Shown one piece after another: positions 44,031 through 56,952 of a stretch of DNA of 64,000 nucleotides. Each line of letters opens with the position of its first letter. The first letter of the stretch is position 1. Source of the DNA: Aquilaria yunnanensis (taxonomy: Eukaryota > Streptophyta > Magnoliopsida > Malvales > Thymelaeaceae); NCBI GenBank assembly GCA_039654915.1, contig CM077593.1, positions 57,790,501 to 57,854,500 on the forward strand, read 5' to 3'. Both the position numbers and the translations under genes were made by a program. Under the pieces are notes generated by a model. It saw only the letters and a program-made list of their open reading frames with translations, made no database searches and was not told where the DNA came from.

Positions 44031-46519
44031 TGTTACCACCTAAAAAAATGGGAGAATTACAAGTGTGTCATAATGGCTAAAAACCATTATATTGTGTAAT
44101 TCTCACCATAGTGTTTGAAGTGTGATGGGTAAAAGGCATGATCAACACCTCCTTAAACGTGTTCCAAGTTGGTAACTTGGTCCCCAAGAAAGGCCTTAAG
44201 GATTGCTTGGTTTTCAAGCAACCTATGGACTTTTTTGTAAGGTTTTTGAAATTTGGGTACTCAATTGCAAAACTCTCAAGAAAGAGACTTGGAGAGTTAT
44301 GGGAAGGATATAAATGGTATGAAAGTGTTATTGGAGGACCAAGTCACTCATGGAAGACAAGTTTGAATAAAGGAAACACTAAAGGCAATAAGGACCTAAA
44401 TGTCCTAGTGTAAACCTTAAGGTGTTCAAGCTTTTGACATAACTCTAAGGGTGGAATTTTGGGGTTATCCCACCATGGGGAAGGCGGCCACGACTTGATA
44501 ATTAGTCAAAAATGTTGGGCACATGTGTACCAATGAGTTTAAGACAAAGAAACCTTAATTAGTGACAAGGAAAATGACATAAAGCAAGGTTAAGCTTGTT
44601 AAGTGTGTTTTGGTGCCCTTAAGCTCATTTAAGGCCATTTAAGTGGCCAAATCACTTATCCCACTCTCATTTTCATCCTCCCCCAGCCCAAGAACACAGC
44701 CATACTTCCTCCATAGTGACCACACCTTCAAACTTGCAATTGATTGAAATTGAAGGCAAAAGGAAGCAATTGGAAGCAAACTAGAGCTATTTCTTGCATA
44801 CTTCAAGGATTAAGCTTCAAATTCGGCCTACTGTCTTTGCTAAGGGTTCTCTTGCTCTCATGGGTTGTTTTCTGTATTTTTAAACATCCATGGAGCTATG
44901 GCTAAGCTTGGAAGAGAGCCATGAGCTTGATGAACCAAGCTTATTGAGGGAAGTGCACTTATTGAAGGTTTTGTGACCTAGTGTGACGTGAACAAAGATG
45001 GCAGTAAAGTGAGGGTTTCTAGAGCCCAAAGTTAGTACTAACTAGTGTTAAAATCCTCCTAAGACCAAGCATTAGCTTGAGGATGGCTGCCATAGTGATT
45101 TGATTATGTTTATTATGTGTTTTATGGACTAACCCATGGTATATGTTGCGGCCACATTTCATGTGTTTCTTGTTTGGGTTTGGCTGCTGCATTTGGTTGC
45201 TATATCTTGCACATATGCATTGTGGTTTTTGTGTTTTAGTGTCTTTGGATGCAGGTTTTAATGATGATCACATTACCTTAAGAAACCAAGTGTTACCCTT
45301 ACTAAGCTTCTCAATGAAACTTACTCCCCTCAATTCTGTCATTGCAGGTCCAGGTGAAAGATCACCTTCAAACTAACCTTTTTGGTTTGACTTTTGATCT
45401 GAAATTACAGGTACATGAACTTCCATATGTCTAGTTTTTATCTGGAAAGTTTTCTGATTTTAGGAGTAAATTTGGTATTTTTAATGGTGGTACTTACTGT
45501 GTTGTGCAGCAGCTGTCCAGCATCCTGTTTTTGGAGTCCATTGTGTCTCAGGACCTCCTGCAACGTAGGGTTCGTATTTATCTGAGTTAATACCTTATTG
45601 TAGTGCATGTATGCATGTACATGTAGTGTATGTAAAATGAGACAAGTATGTGAACGTTTGAGTAATGTTTTGGCTATGTAAGTGATGTGGTGCAAAGCTG
45701 CCTAAGTGTGAATGATGGGCTGCTTACTTGTAAATTTTGTTTTGGCCACATAAAGTTGCTAATAGAAAGGGAATGTAATTCCTATGCATAATGGACATTT
45801 ATGGGATAGCCTTGGAGGGATTTCCCCTTGTAAATTAAGTGTTTGCATGGTTTGGAAAAATTGCATGGGGAAAATGGTCCAAAAGTTGCCAGAATTTTGA
45901 CTCTGAACATAAAGTTTAATATCTCCCTTTTTGGAATGAAAATTGGTATGAAGTTTTGACCTCTCCTAGAGTACATCTATAGGGTTAGCTGGGATTTGGA
46001 ATTTCTGGATTTAGAGCCCTGTAGCCAAAGTTATGACGTTGCAAAGTTGGCGTAGTTACTGTTCATTTTGGTCAGAATTTTGTAACCAACTTAAAAAATC
46101 CAGAACTTGGTCCATAGGTGGGCTATTGATGTAAAAAAAAATTACTTGGTTTATCTAAGTCTCTAATTGATAGTGGAGCAAAGAAAACAGGGGGCTATGT
46201 GGCTAGAATGATACAGTTTATTAGTGGAAGTTACAGGTGCAATAGCTGGCGACTAGAACTTAACAAGATTGCCTAATGTGTGGAAGCCAAAACTAAGACT
46301 TGTGCTAGTGTTTTCCTTGTTTGCTGCCATGGTGTGCATGCAATGTGATATGTGTGTGATGGTTGGACCAATATGCATGTATTTACATAGTGCCCAAGAG
46401 GGCCACTTGGGTATGCACACTAAGGGTAGTGTTCTGATGGCCTACAGAACATTACCAATCCTGGTAGTCTAAATGCACAGTTTTGGCACCACAACTAGAC
46501 TATCCCCGAGTGGGTAACA
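44031..46519 (+). repeat. 5' LTR of H (2489 bp)
   Basis: TGTTACCACCTAAAAAAATGG to GTGGGTAACA. Colinear with the 3' LTR. TATAAAT at 44309-44315 is kept in both copies, but its role is uncertain. Nothing else is seen inside. Confidence 0.94.
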
Positions 46520-46523
46520 GAAG

Positions 46524-46540
46524 TTGGTATCAGAGCATGG
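46524..46540 (+). other. Primer binding site of H
   Basis: TTGGTATCAGAGCATGG, four bases after the LTR, complementary to iMet tRNA. Confidence 0.9.
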
Positions 46541-46685
46541 TTTATACATGTACGTAGCATATAGTTGCATTGCATGCATCTACATATATGAACTCAGTTT
46601 GGTCGGCTGCTAGTGTCAAGTACCATTGAAATACCTATGATCTTTATATGTGCTCTATGATGGATCATCAATGCCGGAAGTAAAC

Positions 46686-48741
46686 ATGGTTGCCACAAGG
46701 AGAGGGGAACCACCCCGAAGGCCTCCAACTGATTCTAGGCAACAAAGAAATGAACAGAATAGAGGGAATCAGGGGCAACCGGGGGTAGCAAACCCTGAAG
46801 TGCCTCAGGTTTGGTTAGAGCTTCAGAGGAACTTAGCTCTAATCAATGAAAACTTAATGAGGCTGATTCAAGGACAACAGCAGGGAGTCCAAGTAGCTCC
46901 AACAGAACTAGTTCAAGATGCACAGCAGCAACTAGAAGAGGATACTAGGAACACATCTGAATATGTTCCTTCTGGAAGCTTAGAAGACACAAATGATGAG
47001 ACCATTGAGGAGGAAGATGAAGATAGGAGAAATCCAAAGGGAAGAAGACTAAGGTCTAAGATTGGTCAGGTATCTAGGACCAATCCCTCAGTCTATGACC
47101 ATTCCTCCACTAGGAATGAGACTAAGGATGGCCATAAGAGAAGATCTAGGAGAAGGCAGAGAGATCATAGAGAACATCACCATACAGAGGACTCTCATAG
47201 ATCCAGGAGACATAGATCAGAGGATCTAGACGGCCTAGATAAGGTCAGACTGTTGGAGAGGTTCCAAGGCCTAAGACTTCCACAGTTTGATGGAAGAGCT
47301 AGGCCAGAGAGAGCTGAGGAGTGGTTAATCTTCATAGAAAAGGTGTTTGAGAGGATGCCACTCAGCTCCACTAAGAAAGTGTCACTGGCTACTTACAACT
47401 TGCTAGGCAGTGCAGAGATGTGGTGGAGAAACACCAAAGATAGGTATGCTTTCCAAAAGGGCAGAAGGCCAGGAAGAGATATTGAGATGAGCTAGCCAGA
47501 GTTCACACAGCTGTTCCAGGAATAGTACATCAGTGATGCCATCAAGGATATGAAGCAAGCTAAATTTGATGCTTTAAGGCAGGAAAACCTTAGTGTCCTA
47601 GAGTATGAGCACAAATTCAATCAGTTGGTGAGGTATGCTCCTCAGTATCATGGATTGGATGAATTGAAGGCCAAAAGATTTGTTAGTGGCCTAAAGTCAG
47701 ACATTAGAAAGGCTGTTACACCGTTTGGAGCAGTTACATACTATGAAGCAGTGCAGAAAGCTCTATTAGTAGAGCAAGAGGAGTATGAGACTAAGTACTT
47801 TCCCAGTGGACTAGGGGAAAGTAGTCAAGCAGGAGGCAAGCAGAAGAATGCACCACATGGCAAAGGAATTGCCAAGAATTCTCATCTTGGTGGTGAGGGC
47901 AAGGTTAAGGGGAATTTCCCTGGCATAAGGTGCCCTAAATGCAAGAAGTTTCATGGGAAGAAACCTTGCTCTTTTGACACCCAAGCGTGTTTAAGATGTG
48001 GATCCATGGATCATTGGATCAAAGACTGCACACAGGTTCAAAGGAGGCCAGAAGACCAAGGTCCAGTAAGACCTATTGGGGCAGGACCTAAAGGAAGACC
48101 ACCAAGGGAGGGACAGCGGAGGCCAGTTCCTCCAGTGCCTCGGCCTCCAGTACAGAGAGTTGGTAGCGTCTTCCAAGTGGAAAGGCCAGAGACATCAGAG
48201 CAGGGAGGAGCACTAAGAGGTAACATTTACCTTAATGGTATGCCTGTTAGTGTTCTATTTGACACTGGTGCATCTGTGTCTATAGTGGCTAGGAAAGTTG
48301 TTGATGCCATGAAATTGCCTACTGAAATGATGCCTAGGATATCCTTAGCGAAAATAACAGGTAGTCAATGTCTTTTCACTAATGACCTAGCTAAGGATTG
48401 TGAGGTAGTAGTAGGAAAGACTAAGGTTATGACTAAGCTACTAGTGTTGGACATTCCTAAGTATGATTTAGTGCTGGGTATGAATTGGCTTGCTATGCAT
48501 AACATAAGAATTGATTGTGCTAAGAGGGAAATCACATTGCCTGATGGTGAAGTGCATGCATTAGTGAATTCTAAGGAATTAGTGTATGAAATGCATGGCA
48601 TGGAGCTAGAGGTATTAGATGAGATACCTGTGATTTCTGAGCATGATTACTGTTATGCACTAAATGAATTGCACTGTGATAAAGAAGTGGATAGAATACC
48701 TATAGTGAGAGACTTTCCACAAGTCTTTCCTAATGACCTGC
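46686..48741 (+). pseudogene. gag-pol: Gag and protease of H (broken)
   Basis: Starts MVATRRGEPPRRPPTDS. A basic Arg/His/Ser tract (about 47120-47220) precedes the capsid-like part (KVRLLERFQGLRLPQFDG). TAG codons at 47493-47495 and 47523-47525 lie in the same frame. The zinc knuckle CLRCGSMDHWIKDC is at about 47993. Protease has VLFDTGASVSIV (about 48250) and LVLGMNWLAMHNIRIDC. G cuts the frame at 48741 (FPNDL), and RT continues in the same frame from 56953. Confidence 0.91.
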
Positions 48742-50129
48742 TGTTGGGTTTCAGGAGCCAAACAGCACAGCGGAATTTAACCGAAACCGTCCAGGATCCA
48801 AGTGAAACGGGGTAAACCGGGTGTTCGTAAATTTCAAACGTAATTTTTTGTTGAGATCTCTCACTCAACTGTAGAGTCGAATCACAAAACCTGAATAGTT
48901 GACGTGTTCAGGCTCTCTATGGTATCCACATGAGCGTCTCGGGATCACCACGCTTCCACCACGTCCCGGCAGATGCGTTTCTCTTGCGCTCGCAGTGCTA
49001 GCTTGCGTCCTCCAAGGAATTGCAAGAGAAGACTGCGAGTGTCCTTTTGGGAGGCTAGGGCAAGAAGACCTGCAAATTTCTCACTTAAAAGTTGTATTTA
49101 TAGTGAGACTCAACTTCCAGGCCTAATGGGTTTCAAAGCCGTAATCCAATTGGGATTTAATTTCAGGCTTAATAATGGCTCAACTCCTTGGCCCATTATT
49201 AATACGAAATTAAAGTGAAACCATAACCCAAATAATTAGCCCATGCACTCTAATGATCCAAATAGCTCTATGTATACGACCCAATAGGCTCTTGCCATGT
49301 TGGCAATGATCATAAATCACATTTATGATCATAAGCAATGAGCGGTGTCTAGCAACACATCATTGCTACCCAAGTGACAAGATTGTCGGTGAATCGACTA
49401 AACCTTTATGATCATCACCGATATATGCCATTGTCCCTTTGTCCAAGACATCAAGACTAAGCACAAGACATGCAATGTGTCACTCTCGTATAGCCCAATC
49501 TTTGGTTTCTTGATTACCGAGTAGACCAACTTAAACTGACGACATTGATATCATATATCAACTCATCGGAGCATGGCCATGCATTTTCTAAGTCTTACTC
49601 TATCAACGCACCCAAAGATATCACTCCTGTTACATAGGAGGGACAAATCCCATCTTGATCATACAAATCACTCCGCATGATATGTGACGTACCCAATGAC
49701 CTCCTCCAAGTTCACTCAGTTACGAGCAACAAAGGAAAGTATCAAAGTATGTGACTCACATGTAGGGAACCTTGATGATCTTAGGTTGAAGGACTACATA
49801 TACCATGATCACTATGAGAATCACTTATGACACTCATATAACGATCCATGAAGTGTTCTCATGGTGGGTCGGTCCTATGTAGACTACATATCTCATATTA
49901 GTCTCCACATATGCTAGTCATTATGTATTATTGCAACCCGCTCCACAGTAATACTAGACTAGGGACGTTTAAGAATATCATTATTCTAGGGTTACAATTA
50001 TGTTTATTACGTTATGCAGAAACAAAACAACAAACAAAATTGCTGGATTAATGCCTCAATAAAATATCATGACTCAATGTGCAAAAATACAATCATCTCA
50101 TGATTGGCTTTTGGGGCACAACACTAACA
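48742..50129 (-). repeat. 3' LTR of G (1388 bp)
   Basis: On the minus strand TGTTAGTGTTGTGCC to GAAACCCAACA. It is 28 bp shorter than the 5' LTR, chiefly by loss of a segment near 49875 (AGTACACAAGTTC... in the other copies). Confidence 0.93.
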
Positions 50130-51821
50130 ATCTCCCACTTGCACTAAAAGCCAATCATCCATGTATCTAATACCGATGGACCTAGAATGGCTATCATGCT
50201 TCTGCTGCGTAAGGGGCTTTGTCATTGGATCAGCAATGTTGCTGTCTGTCGAAGTACTGCATATCCTTACATCACCCCTCTCGATGATCTCCCTGATGAG
50301 ATGATAGCGTCGGAGTATGTGTTTGGATCGCTGGTGAGATCGAGGTTCCTTAGCCTGTGCGATTGCTTCATTGTTGTCACAATAGAGCTCTATCGGGTCG
50401 ACAATGCTTGGAACCACTCCAAGTTCAGTGATGAACTTCTTGATCCAAACTGCCTCCTTCGCAGCATCAGAGGCGGCAATGTACTCAGATTCTGTTGTAG
50501 AGTCAGCTACTGTCTCTTGCTTTGAACTCTTCCAGCTCACAGCACCACCACCAATACAAAACACATAACTAGATTGCGATCTAAAATCATCCTTATCGGA
50601 TTGGAAGCTTGCATCGGTGTAACCCCTTACAACGAGCTGATCTTTACCTTCAAAGACCAAGAATGCATCCTTAGTCCTTCGTAAGTACTTAAGGATGTTC
50701 TTAACAACTGTCCAGTGACTTTCACCGGGGTTCGATTGGTACCTACTCGTCATGCTCAAAGCATACGAGACATTGGGACGAGTACATATCATGGCATACA
50801 TGATAGATCCAATTGCTGAGGCATATGGAATCTTACTCATGTGCTCTCTCTCCTCGGTTGTACTCGGACACTGAGATCTAGAAAGAGTGATACCATGTGA
50901 CATGGGCAAGAATCCTTTCTTGGAATCTTGCATGCTAAACTTGTTTAGCACCTTGTCAATATATGTACTTTGACTTAGGCCAAGAAGCTTTCTAGATCTA
51001 TCTCTATAGATCTTGATGCCTAACACATAGGCTGCTTCACCCAAGTCCTTCATAGAGAAACATTTCCCTAGCCAACTCTTCACAGACTATAGCTCAGGAA
51101 TGTCATTCCTGATGAGTAGTATGTCATCTACATACAACACCAAGAAGACAATAGCGCTCCCACTAACCTTCTTGTAGACATAAGGTTCATCTTCATTTTT
51201 GATAAAACCAAACTCTTTGATTGCATCATCAAAATGAGGATTCCAACTTCGAGAAGCTTGCTTCAGTCCATAAATGGACCTTTGCAATTTGCACACTTTA
51301 TTGGCATTGTCAGGAGTGACAAAACCCTCAGGTTGTGTCATGTACACATCCTCAATTAGCTTTCCATTTAGGAATGCAGTTTTGACATCCATTTGCCATA
51401 TCTCATAATCATAGTGTGCAACAATAGCAAACAAAATTCGGATGGATTTAAGCATAGCAACTGGTGAAAAAGTTTCATCATAGTCAATACCATGAATTTG
51501 CTTGAAACCTTTTGCGACCAATCGTCCCTTAAAGGTAATCACATTACCATCCATGTCAGTTTTCTTCTTGAAAACCCATTTGCACCCTATGGGTTTTACC
51601 CATTCAGGTGGGTCAACCAAAGTCCATACTTAGTTTTCATACATGGATTCCATCTCGGATTTCATGGCCACTAGCCACTTCTCAGAGTCAGGCCCTGACA
51701 TAGCTTGTTGGTAGGTTGTGGGCTCATCTTGATCCATGAGCATCACATCACCGGTGTGAGTCACGAGAAATCCATATCTCACGGGCTCATGCCGAATCCT
51801 ACCAGTTCTACGTGGGCTCTA
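50124..51821 (-). pseudogene. pol: RT and RNase H of G
   Basis: After a TAG at 51821-51819 comes DSEKWLVAMKSEMESMYEN, a further stop, then RT: GCKWVFKKKTDMDGN, MDVKTAFLNGKL, YGLKQASRSW and LYVDDILLI (about 51118). TAG at 51086-51084 interrupts; then FSMKDLGEAAYVLGIKIYRD, CTRPNVSYAL, and RNase H with GYTDASF, TTESEYIAA and YCDNNEAIA. It ends KHDSHSRSIGIRYMDDWL and VQVGDC. The final TGT TAG codons are the first six bases of the 3' LTR. Confidence 0.91.
50130..50142 (-). other. Polypurine tract of G
   Basis: GCAAGTGGGAGAT on the minus strand abuts the 3' LTR. It also encodes the last pol residues (QVGD). Confidence 0.85.
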
Positions 51822-53632
51822 TGCTACAGGAACAGACTCTTGAACCACAACATCTTGTGGTGTCTGTTCAGGTTCCATTTCAGGTTCGATGTCTCCTTGT
51901 TGTTCTTGAATTTCTTCAAGTTCTACTTTCCTCCCACTAGTTCCTTTAGAGATAAACTCTTTCTCCAAAAAGACACCAGTTCGAGCAACAAACACTTTTT
52001 GCTCAGAGGGATTGTAGAAATAGTAACCCTTTGTTTCTTTGGGATACCCAACAAAAAGGCATTTTTGAGATTTGGGCCCTAGTTTGTCAGAGGATTGACG
52101 TTTCACATAAGCGTCACAACCCCAAATCTTCATAAAAGACAAATTGGGATGCCTCCAACTCCATATCTCATATGGTGTCTTTTGAATCGATTTAGATGGA
52201 ACTCGGTTTAGTGTAAAAGCGGCTGTCTCTAGAGCATGCCCCAAAAGGAGTTTGGAAGGTCAGCTTGACTCATCATGGAGCGAACCATGTCTAACAGAGT
52301 TCGATTTCTCCTTTCAGAAACACCATTCCATTGAGGTGTGCTTGGTGGAGTGAGTTGTGATACTATACCACACTCCTTCAGATAGTCAAGGAATTCTCGA
52401 TCCAAGTACTCTCCACCTCGATCTGATCGAAGCACTTTGATACTCTTCCCAAGTTGATTCTCTACTTCATTCTTGAATTCTTTGAACTTTTCAAAGGATT
52501 CTGACTTGTGTCTTATAAGATACACATAACCATATCTTCTGAAGTCATCAGTGAAAGTAATGAAGTATTGGAAACCTCCTCTAGCTTGTGTAGACATAGG
52601 GCCACATACATCACTATGTATGAGTCCTAGTAAGTCATTAGCCCTTTCACTTTGCCCTGTGAATGGGGCTTTGGCCATCTTGCCCAACAAACATGACTCA
52701 CATGTCTCATATGATTCAAAATCAAATGAGTCCAAGAGTCCATCCTTATGGAGCTTGGATATGCGGGTCTCATTTATATGGCCCAAGCGACAGTGCCAGA
52801 GATAGGTCGAGTTTGAATCATTTAATCTGACCTTCTTGGTATTCACATTATAGATTGGATCTTCAAGGTCTAGAACATACAACCCATTGCTAAGTTGAGC
52901 ACTACCATAAAAGATTTCATTCAAATAAATAGAACAACATTTGTCCTTTATTATAAATGAAAAACCTTTCTTGTCCAAACAAGAAACAGAAATCAAATTT
53001 CTACTAATAGTAGGCACAAAGTAGCAGTTGTCTAATTCTAAAACTAATCCACTAGGTAAAGTGAGAACATAAGTCCGTATGGCTAAGGCAGCAACCCTTG
53101 CTCCATTTCCAACACGTAGGTCCACTTCACCTCGGGCGAATCTTCTACTTCTACTTAGATCCTGCACATTTGCACAAATGTGAGATCCACATCCAGTATC
53201 CAATACCCAAGATGAGGAAGTTGAAAAGTTAGCCTCTATAACAAAAATACCTGAAGTGGAAGTCTTACTTCCCTTTTCCTTAGCAAGTTCTTCAAGATAG
53301 AGCTTACAGTTGCGCTTCCAGTGTCCATGTTGCTTACAATGGAAGCACTCCCCTTCCTTTGCCACACCACCCTTTGGTTTCAGTGCAACTAAAGAAGAAC
53401 TAGTATTGGACTTTCCATTAGCTTTATCCTTCTTCTTGTTGGCTTTTCCTTTTCCCTTGCCCTTTTGAACCATCAAAATGGGCTTAGCCTTCTTAAGGTT
53501 TTGTTCAGCAGTTCTCAACATGTTCAGCAATTGAGGGAGGGACTTGTCAAGGTCGTTCATGTTATAGTTCATGACGAATTGACTGTAGCTTTCAGGCAAC
53601 AGTTGCAAGACTACATCAATAGCCAACTCTTT
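51822..53632 (-). pseudogene. pol: Gag C part, protease and integrase of G
   Basis: Continues from Gag after a TAG. Zinc knuckle CFHCKQHGHWKRNC (about 53344-53303); protease WVLDTGCGSHI; HCRLGH and CESCLLGK form the integrase zinc finger. The integrase triad is readable: IHSDVCGPM (D), LRSDRGGEY (D) and NGVSERRNRTL (E). A frameshift at 52229-52244 moves the integrase tail (ALETAAFTLNRVPSKS, KCLFVGYPKETKGYYFYNP) to another frame. Confidence 0.9.
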
Positions 53633-54094
53633 CTAAAGAGCAAATCCCAAATTCTCAAGATTCTCAATGTACCCAATCATCTTGAGCACATGAGGACCCA
53701 CAGGACTTCCCTCAGACATCTTGCACTGAAACAATGCCTTAGAGGTCTCAAACCTCTCATGCCTAGCTTGCTCTTGGAAAAGCATTTTGAGATGTTCGAT
53801 CATATCGAACGCCCCCATGTTCTCATGTTGCTTCTGAAGCTCAAATTCCATGGTAATAAGCATGAGGCATGCAACATCCAAAGCATCATCAGAATGCCTC
53901 TTGTGAGCATCCCTTTCAGCTCTTGGAGCAGTGGCAGCAGGCTCATTCGGAATGGGCTGCTCTAGGACATAAGCCTTTCTCTCTTGTTTGAGGACTATCC
54001 TCAAGTTTCGGTACCATTTGAGAAAGTTGGTCCCATTCAGTTTTTCCTTCTCACGGATCGATCGCAACGAAAGTGTCGATGTGTTTTGTGCCAT
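53633..54094 (-). pseudogene. gag: Gag N part of G
   Basis: ATG at 54094. Copia Gag with EKEKLNGTNFLKWYRNLRI and MFQEQARHERFETSKAL-like region (ECK in other copies unknown). A TAG at 53635-53633 ends it within the protein; the same frame continues downstream with MAIDVVLQLLPESYSQF. Confidence 0.88.
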
Positions 54095-55511
54095 GGTTAT
54101 CTACAACAGTAAATATGCAGTGTAAGAGTCATGTATTTTACTTCATTTAATAAGGACTTTTATTAAATGATACTCCCACTATTTTCCTCAAAATAATAAT
54201 AACCCTCGATATTATTTCGGAACACCTCAGCGCTAAGGTATTCTAGTGGGCCAAGATCCATATTTGACCACAACTTGAGTCCGCTTTGGCTTTTCTCTCA
54301 AGTTACAGCTATTTAGGTAGGCAACTCCTTGCCAATTGCATCTTATGCAACTCTTGGATAGTTGGGTGAACAACACTTGTCCAAGCTCATCTCATGAACT
54401 TAAGCCCAACTCTATGCCTCTAAGTCCCTAATCCTATTAGGATGACTTAGTTAAGTCGAACCCAAAGTTAGCAGTTTGGATATCACTATTATCCCATCAC
54501 ACCTTACCAAGATGAACATAGGTGCTTTGCTTTGGCAAACCCACCTAATGTTGATCAAAGTCTTGACGAGTGCCAACATTTGGAAGGCATCACATTTAAT
54601 GACTTAATATTTGTTTGAGGGTTTTTTTTTTCTTTTGATCTCACCAATTTGCTATCTCCGATTGTTTTATACATGCATCACATACAAATATAAAACATGC
54701 ATCTCATGCTTACAAGAAATAAACATGACATGGTTATAGCCCAAACTATGCGATATTCTCAAGCCAATGAGAATATCATAAAAGCCTAAGAAAAGAAAAG
54801 AGTCTTCATAAGCTCCTTCTCTTCCTTTCTTGGTTGCCCTTTTGTTGTCACCTCCTTGGACATACCACCTTGGATGATCCCATAATGCACCATTACATCA
54901 ATAATAGAAACCTTGAGTTACATTCGATGGGAGTAAGGTGAGAAGAGAATGTACAATGAGAGTGATAAGAAAAGGCACGACTCGCAGGGCGTATTTACAA
55001 GTACAACCAATCAAGGGCTATAACCATGACCCATGCTTCAAACACCAATAAGCATATCATGTCAAATCTCATTCAACAAAGATGCATGCCAATTTTCACG
55101 AGTTGATTAACCAGTTTTTATTTATGTGGCGCTTCGCACGGCGTCCCCCCGGCGCAAAAAATTGTCTTACAATTGCTTAGCCTGAAATCTTCTATTTCAA
55201 GAAAGTGGCACCCGAGACTCCTCCATTCGAGCCACCAAAAATACCTTACTTTCGGTGCCCGAACAGGCCGAATCCGAACAAACCTAGGGTTTTTGCAACT
55301 ATTGCAAGAATCCTAATCCATATAGGTATCTCATACCTATCAATTTCAGGTTAATCTCGTTAACCAATTTGTGTCGTTTCTCCATATATCTCATATGTTC
55401 ATTACAAATTCCGGTTTCATGCATCATGAATCGATCTAATTAATCATGGCCGAAAACCAATCGAACACATAGCATCATGCGATTCAACACTCAATACCGA
55501 TTTAGGGTTTC
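54095..55511 (-). other. Leader of G between primer site and gag
   Basis: About 1.4 kb without a credible ORF on either strand. It would be the 5' UTR downstream of the primer site and could hold packaging signals, though none is recognisable to me. An A/T homopolymer is at 54619-54630. Confidence 0.7.
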
Positions 55512-55531
55512 ACCAGTAGCTCTGATACCAC
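55512..55531 (-). other. Primer binding site of G
   Basis: GTGGTATCAGAGCTACTGGT on the minus strand, directly after the LTR end CCCAACA; complementary to iMet tRNA. Confidence 0.92.
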
Positions 55532-56947
55532 TGTTGGGTTTCGGGAGCTAAACAACGCAGCGGAATTTAACCGAAACCCTCCAGGATCCAAGTGAAACGG
55601 GGTAAACCGGCTGTTCGAAAATGTCATACCTAATTTTCTGTTGAGATCTCTGACTAAACTGTAGAGTCGAATCACAAAACCTGAACAGTTGACGTGTTCA
55701 GGCTCTCTATGGTATCCACACGAGCCTCCCGGGATCACCACGCTTCCACCACGTCCCGGCAGATGCGTTTCTCTTGCGCTCGCAATGCTAGCTTGCGTCC
55801 TCCAAGGAATTGCAAGAGAAGAGTGCGGCTGTCCTTTTGGGAGGCTAGGGCAAGGAGACATGCAAATTTCCCACTTAAAAGTTGTATTTATAGTGAGACT
55901 CAACTTCCAGGCCTAATGGGTTTCAAAGCCCTAATCCAATTGGGATTTAATTTCGGGCTTAATAATGGCTCAACTCCTTGGCCCATTATTAATACGAAAT
56001 TAAAGTGAAACCATAACCCAAATAATTAGCCCATGCACTCTAATGATCCAAATAGCTCTATGTGTGCGACCCAATAGGCTCTTGCCATGTTGGCAATGAT
56101 CATAAATCACATTTATGATCATAAGCAATGAGCGGTGTCTAGCAACACATCATTGCTACCCAAGTGACAAGATTGTCGGTGAATCGACTAAACCTTTATG
56201 ATCATCACCGATATATGCCATTGTCCCTTTGTCCAAGATATCAAGACTAAGCACGAGACATGGAATGTGTCACTCTCGTATAGCCCAATCTTTCGTTTCT
56301 TGATTACCGAGTAGACCAACTTAAACTGACGACATTGATATCATATATCAACTCATCGGAGCATGGCCATGCATTTTCTAAGTCTTACTCTATCAAGGGG
56401 CCCAAAGATATCACTCCCGTTACATAGGAGGGACAAATCCCATCTTGATCATACAAATCCCTCCACATGATATGTGACATACCCAATGACCTCCTTCAAG
56501 TTCACTCAGTTACGAGCAACAAAGGAAAGTATCAAAGTATGTGACTCACATGTAGGGAACCTTGATGATCTTAGGTCGAAGGACTACATATACCATGATC
56601 ACTATGAGAATCACTTATGAAACTCATATAACGATCCATGAAGTGTTCTCATGGTGGGTCGGTCCAGTACACAAGTTCTCCAACTTGTACCCATATGTAG
56701 ACTACATATCTCATATTAGTCTCCACATATGCTAATCATTATGTATTATTGCAACCCGCTCCACAATAATACTAGACTAGGGATGTTTAGGAATATCATT
56801 ATTCTAAGGTTACAATTATGTTTATTACGTTACGCAAAAACAAAACAACAAACAAAATTGCTGGATTAATGCCTCAATAAAATATCATGACTCAATGTGC
56901 AAAAATACAATCATCTCATGATTGGCTTTTTGGGCACAAGACTAACA
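55532..56947 (-). repeat. 5' LTR of G (1416 bp)
   Basis: Same length as E and F. TATAAATA lies on the minus strand near 55890, in the position seen in E (34410-34417). Confidence 0.94.
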
Positions 56948-56952
56948 CCTGC

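Larger units (their letters stand above)
48742..56947 (-). mobile_element. Ty1/copia retrotransposon G (minus strand)
   Basis: 5' LTR 56947-55532, 3' LTR 50129-48742; TSD CCTGC at 48737-48741 and 56948-56952. Gag, protease, integrase, RT and RNase H run on the minus strand. All catalytic motifs I checked are present; damage is nonsense codons and one frameshift. E and F are solo LTRs of this family. Confidence 0.95.
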
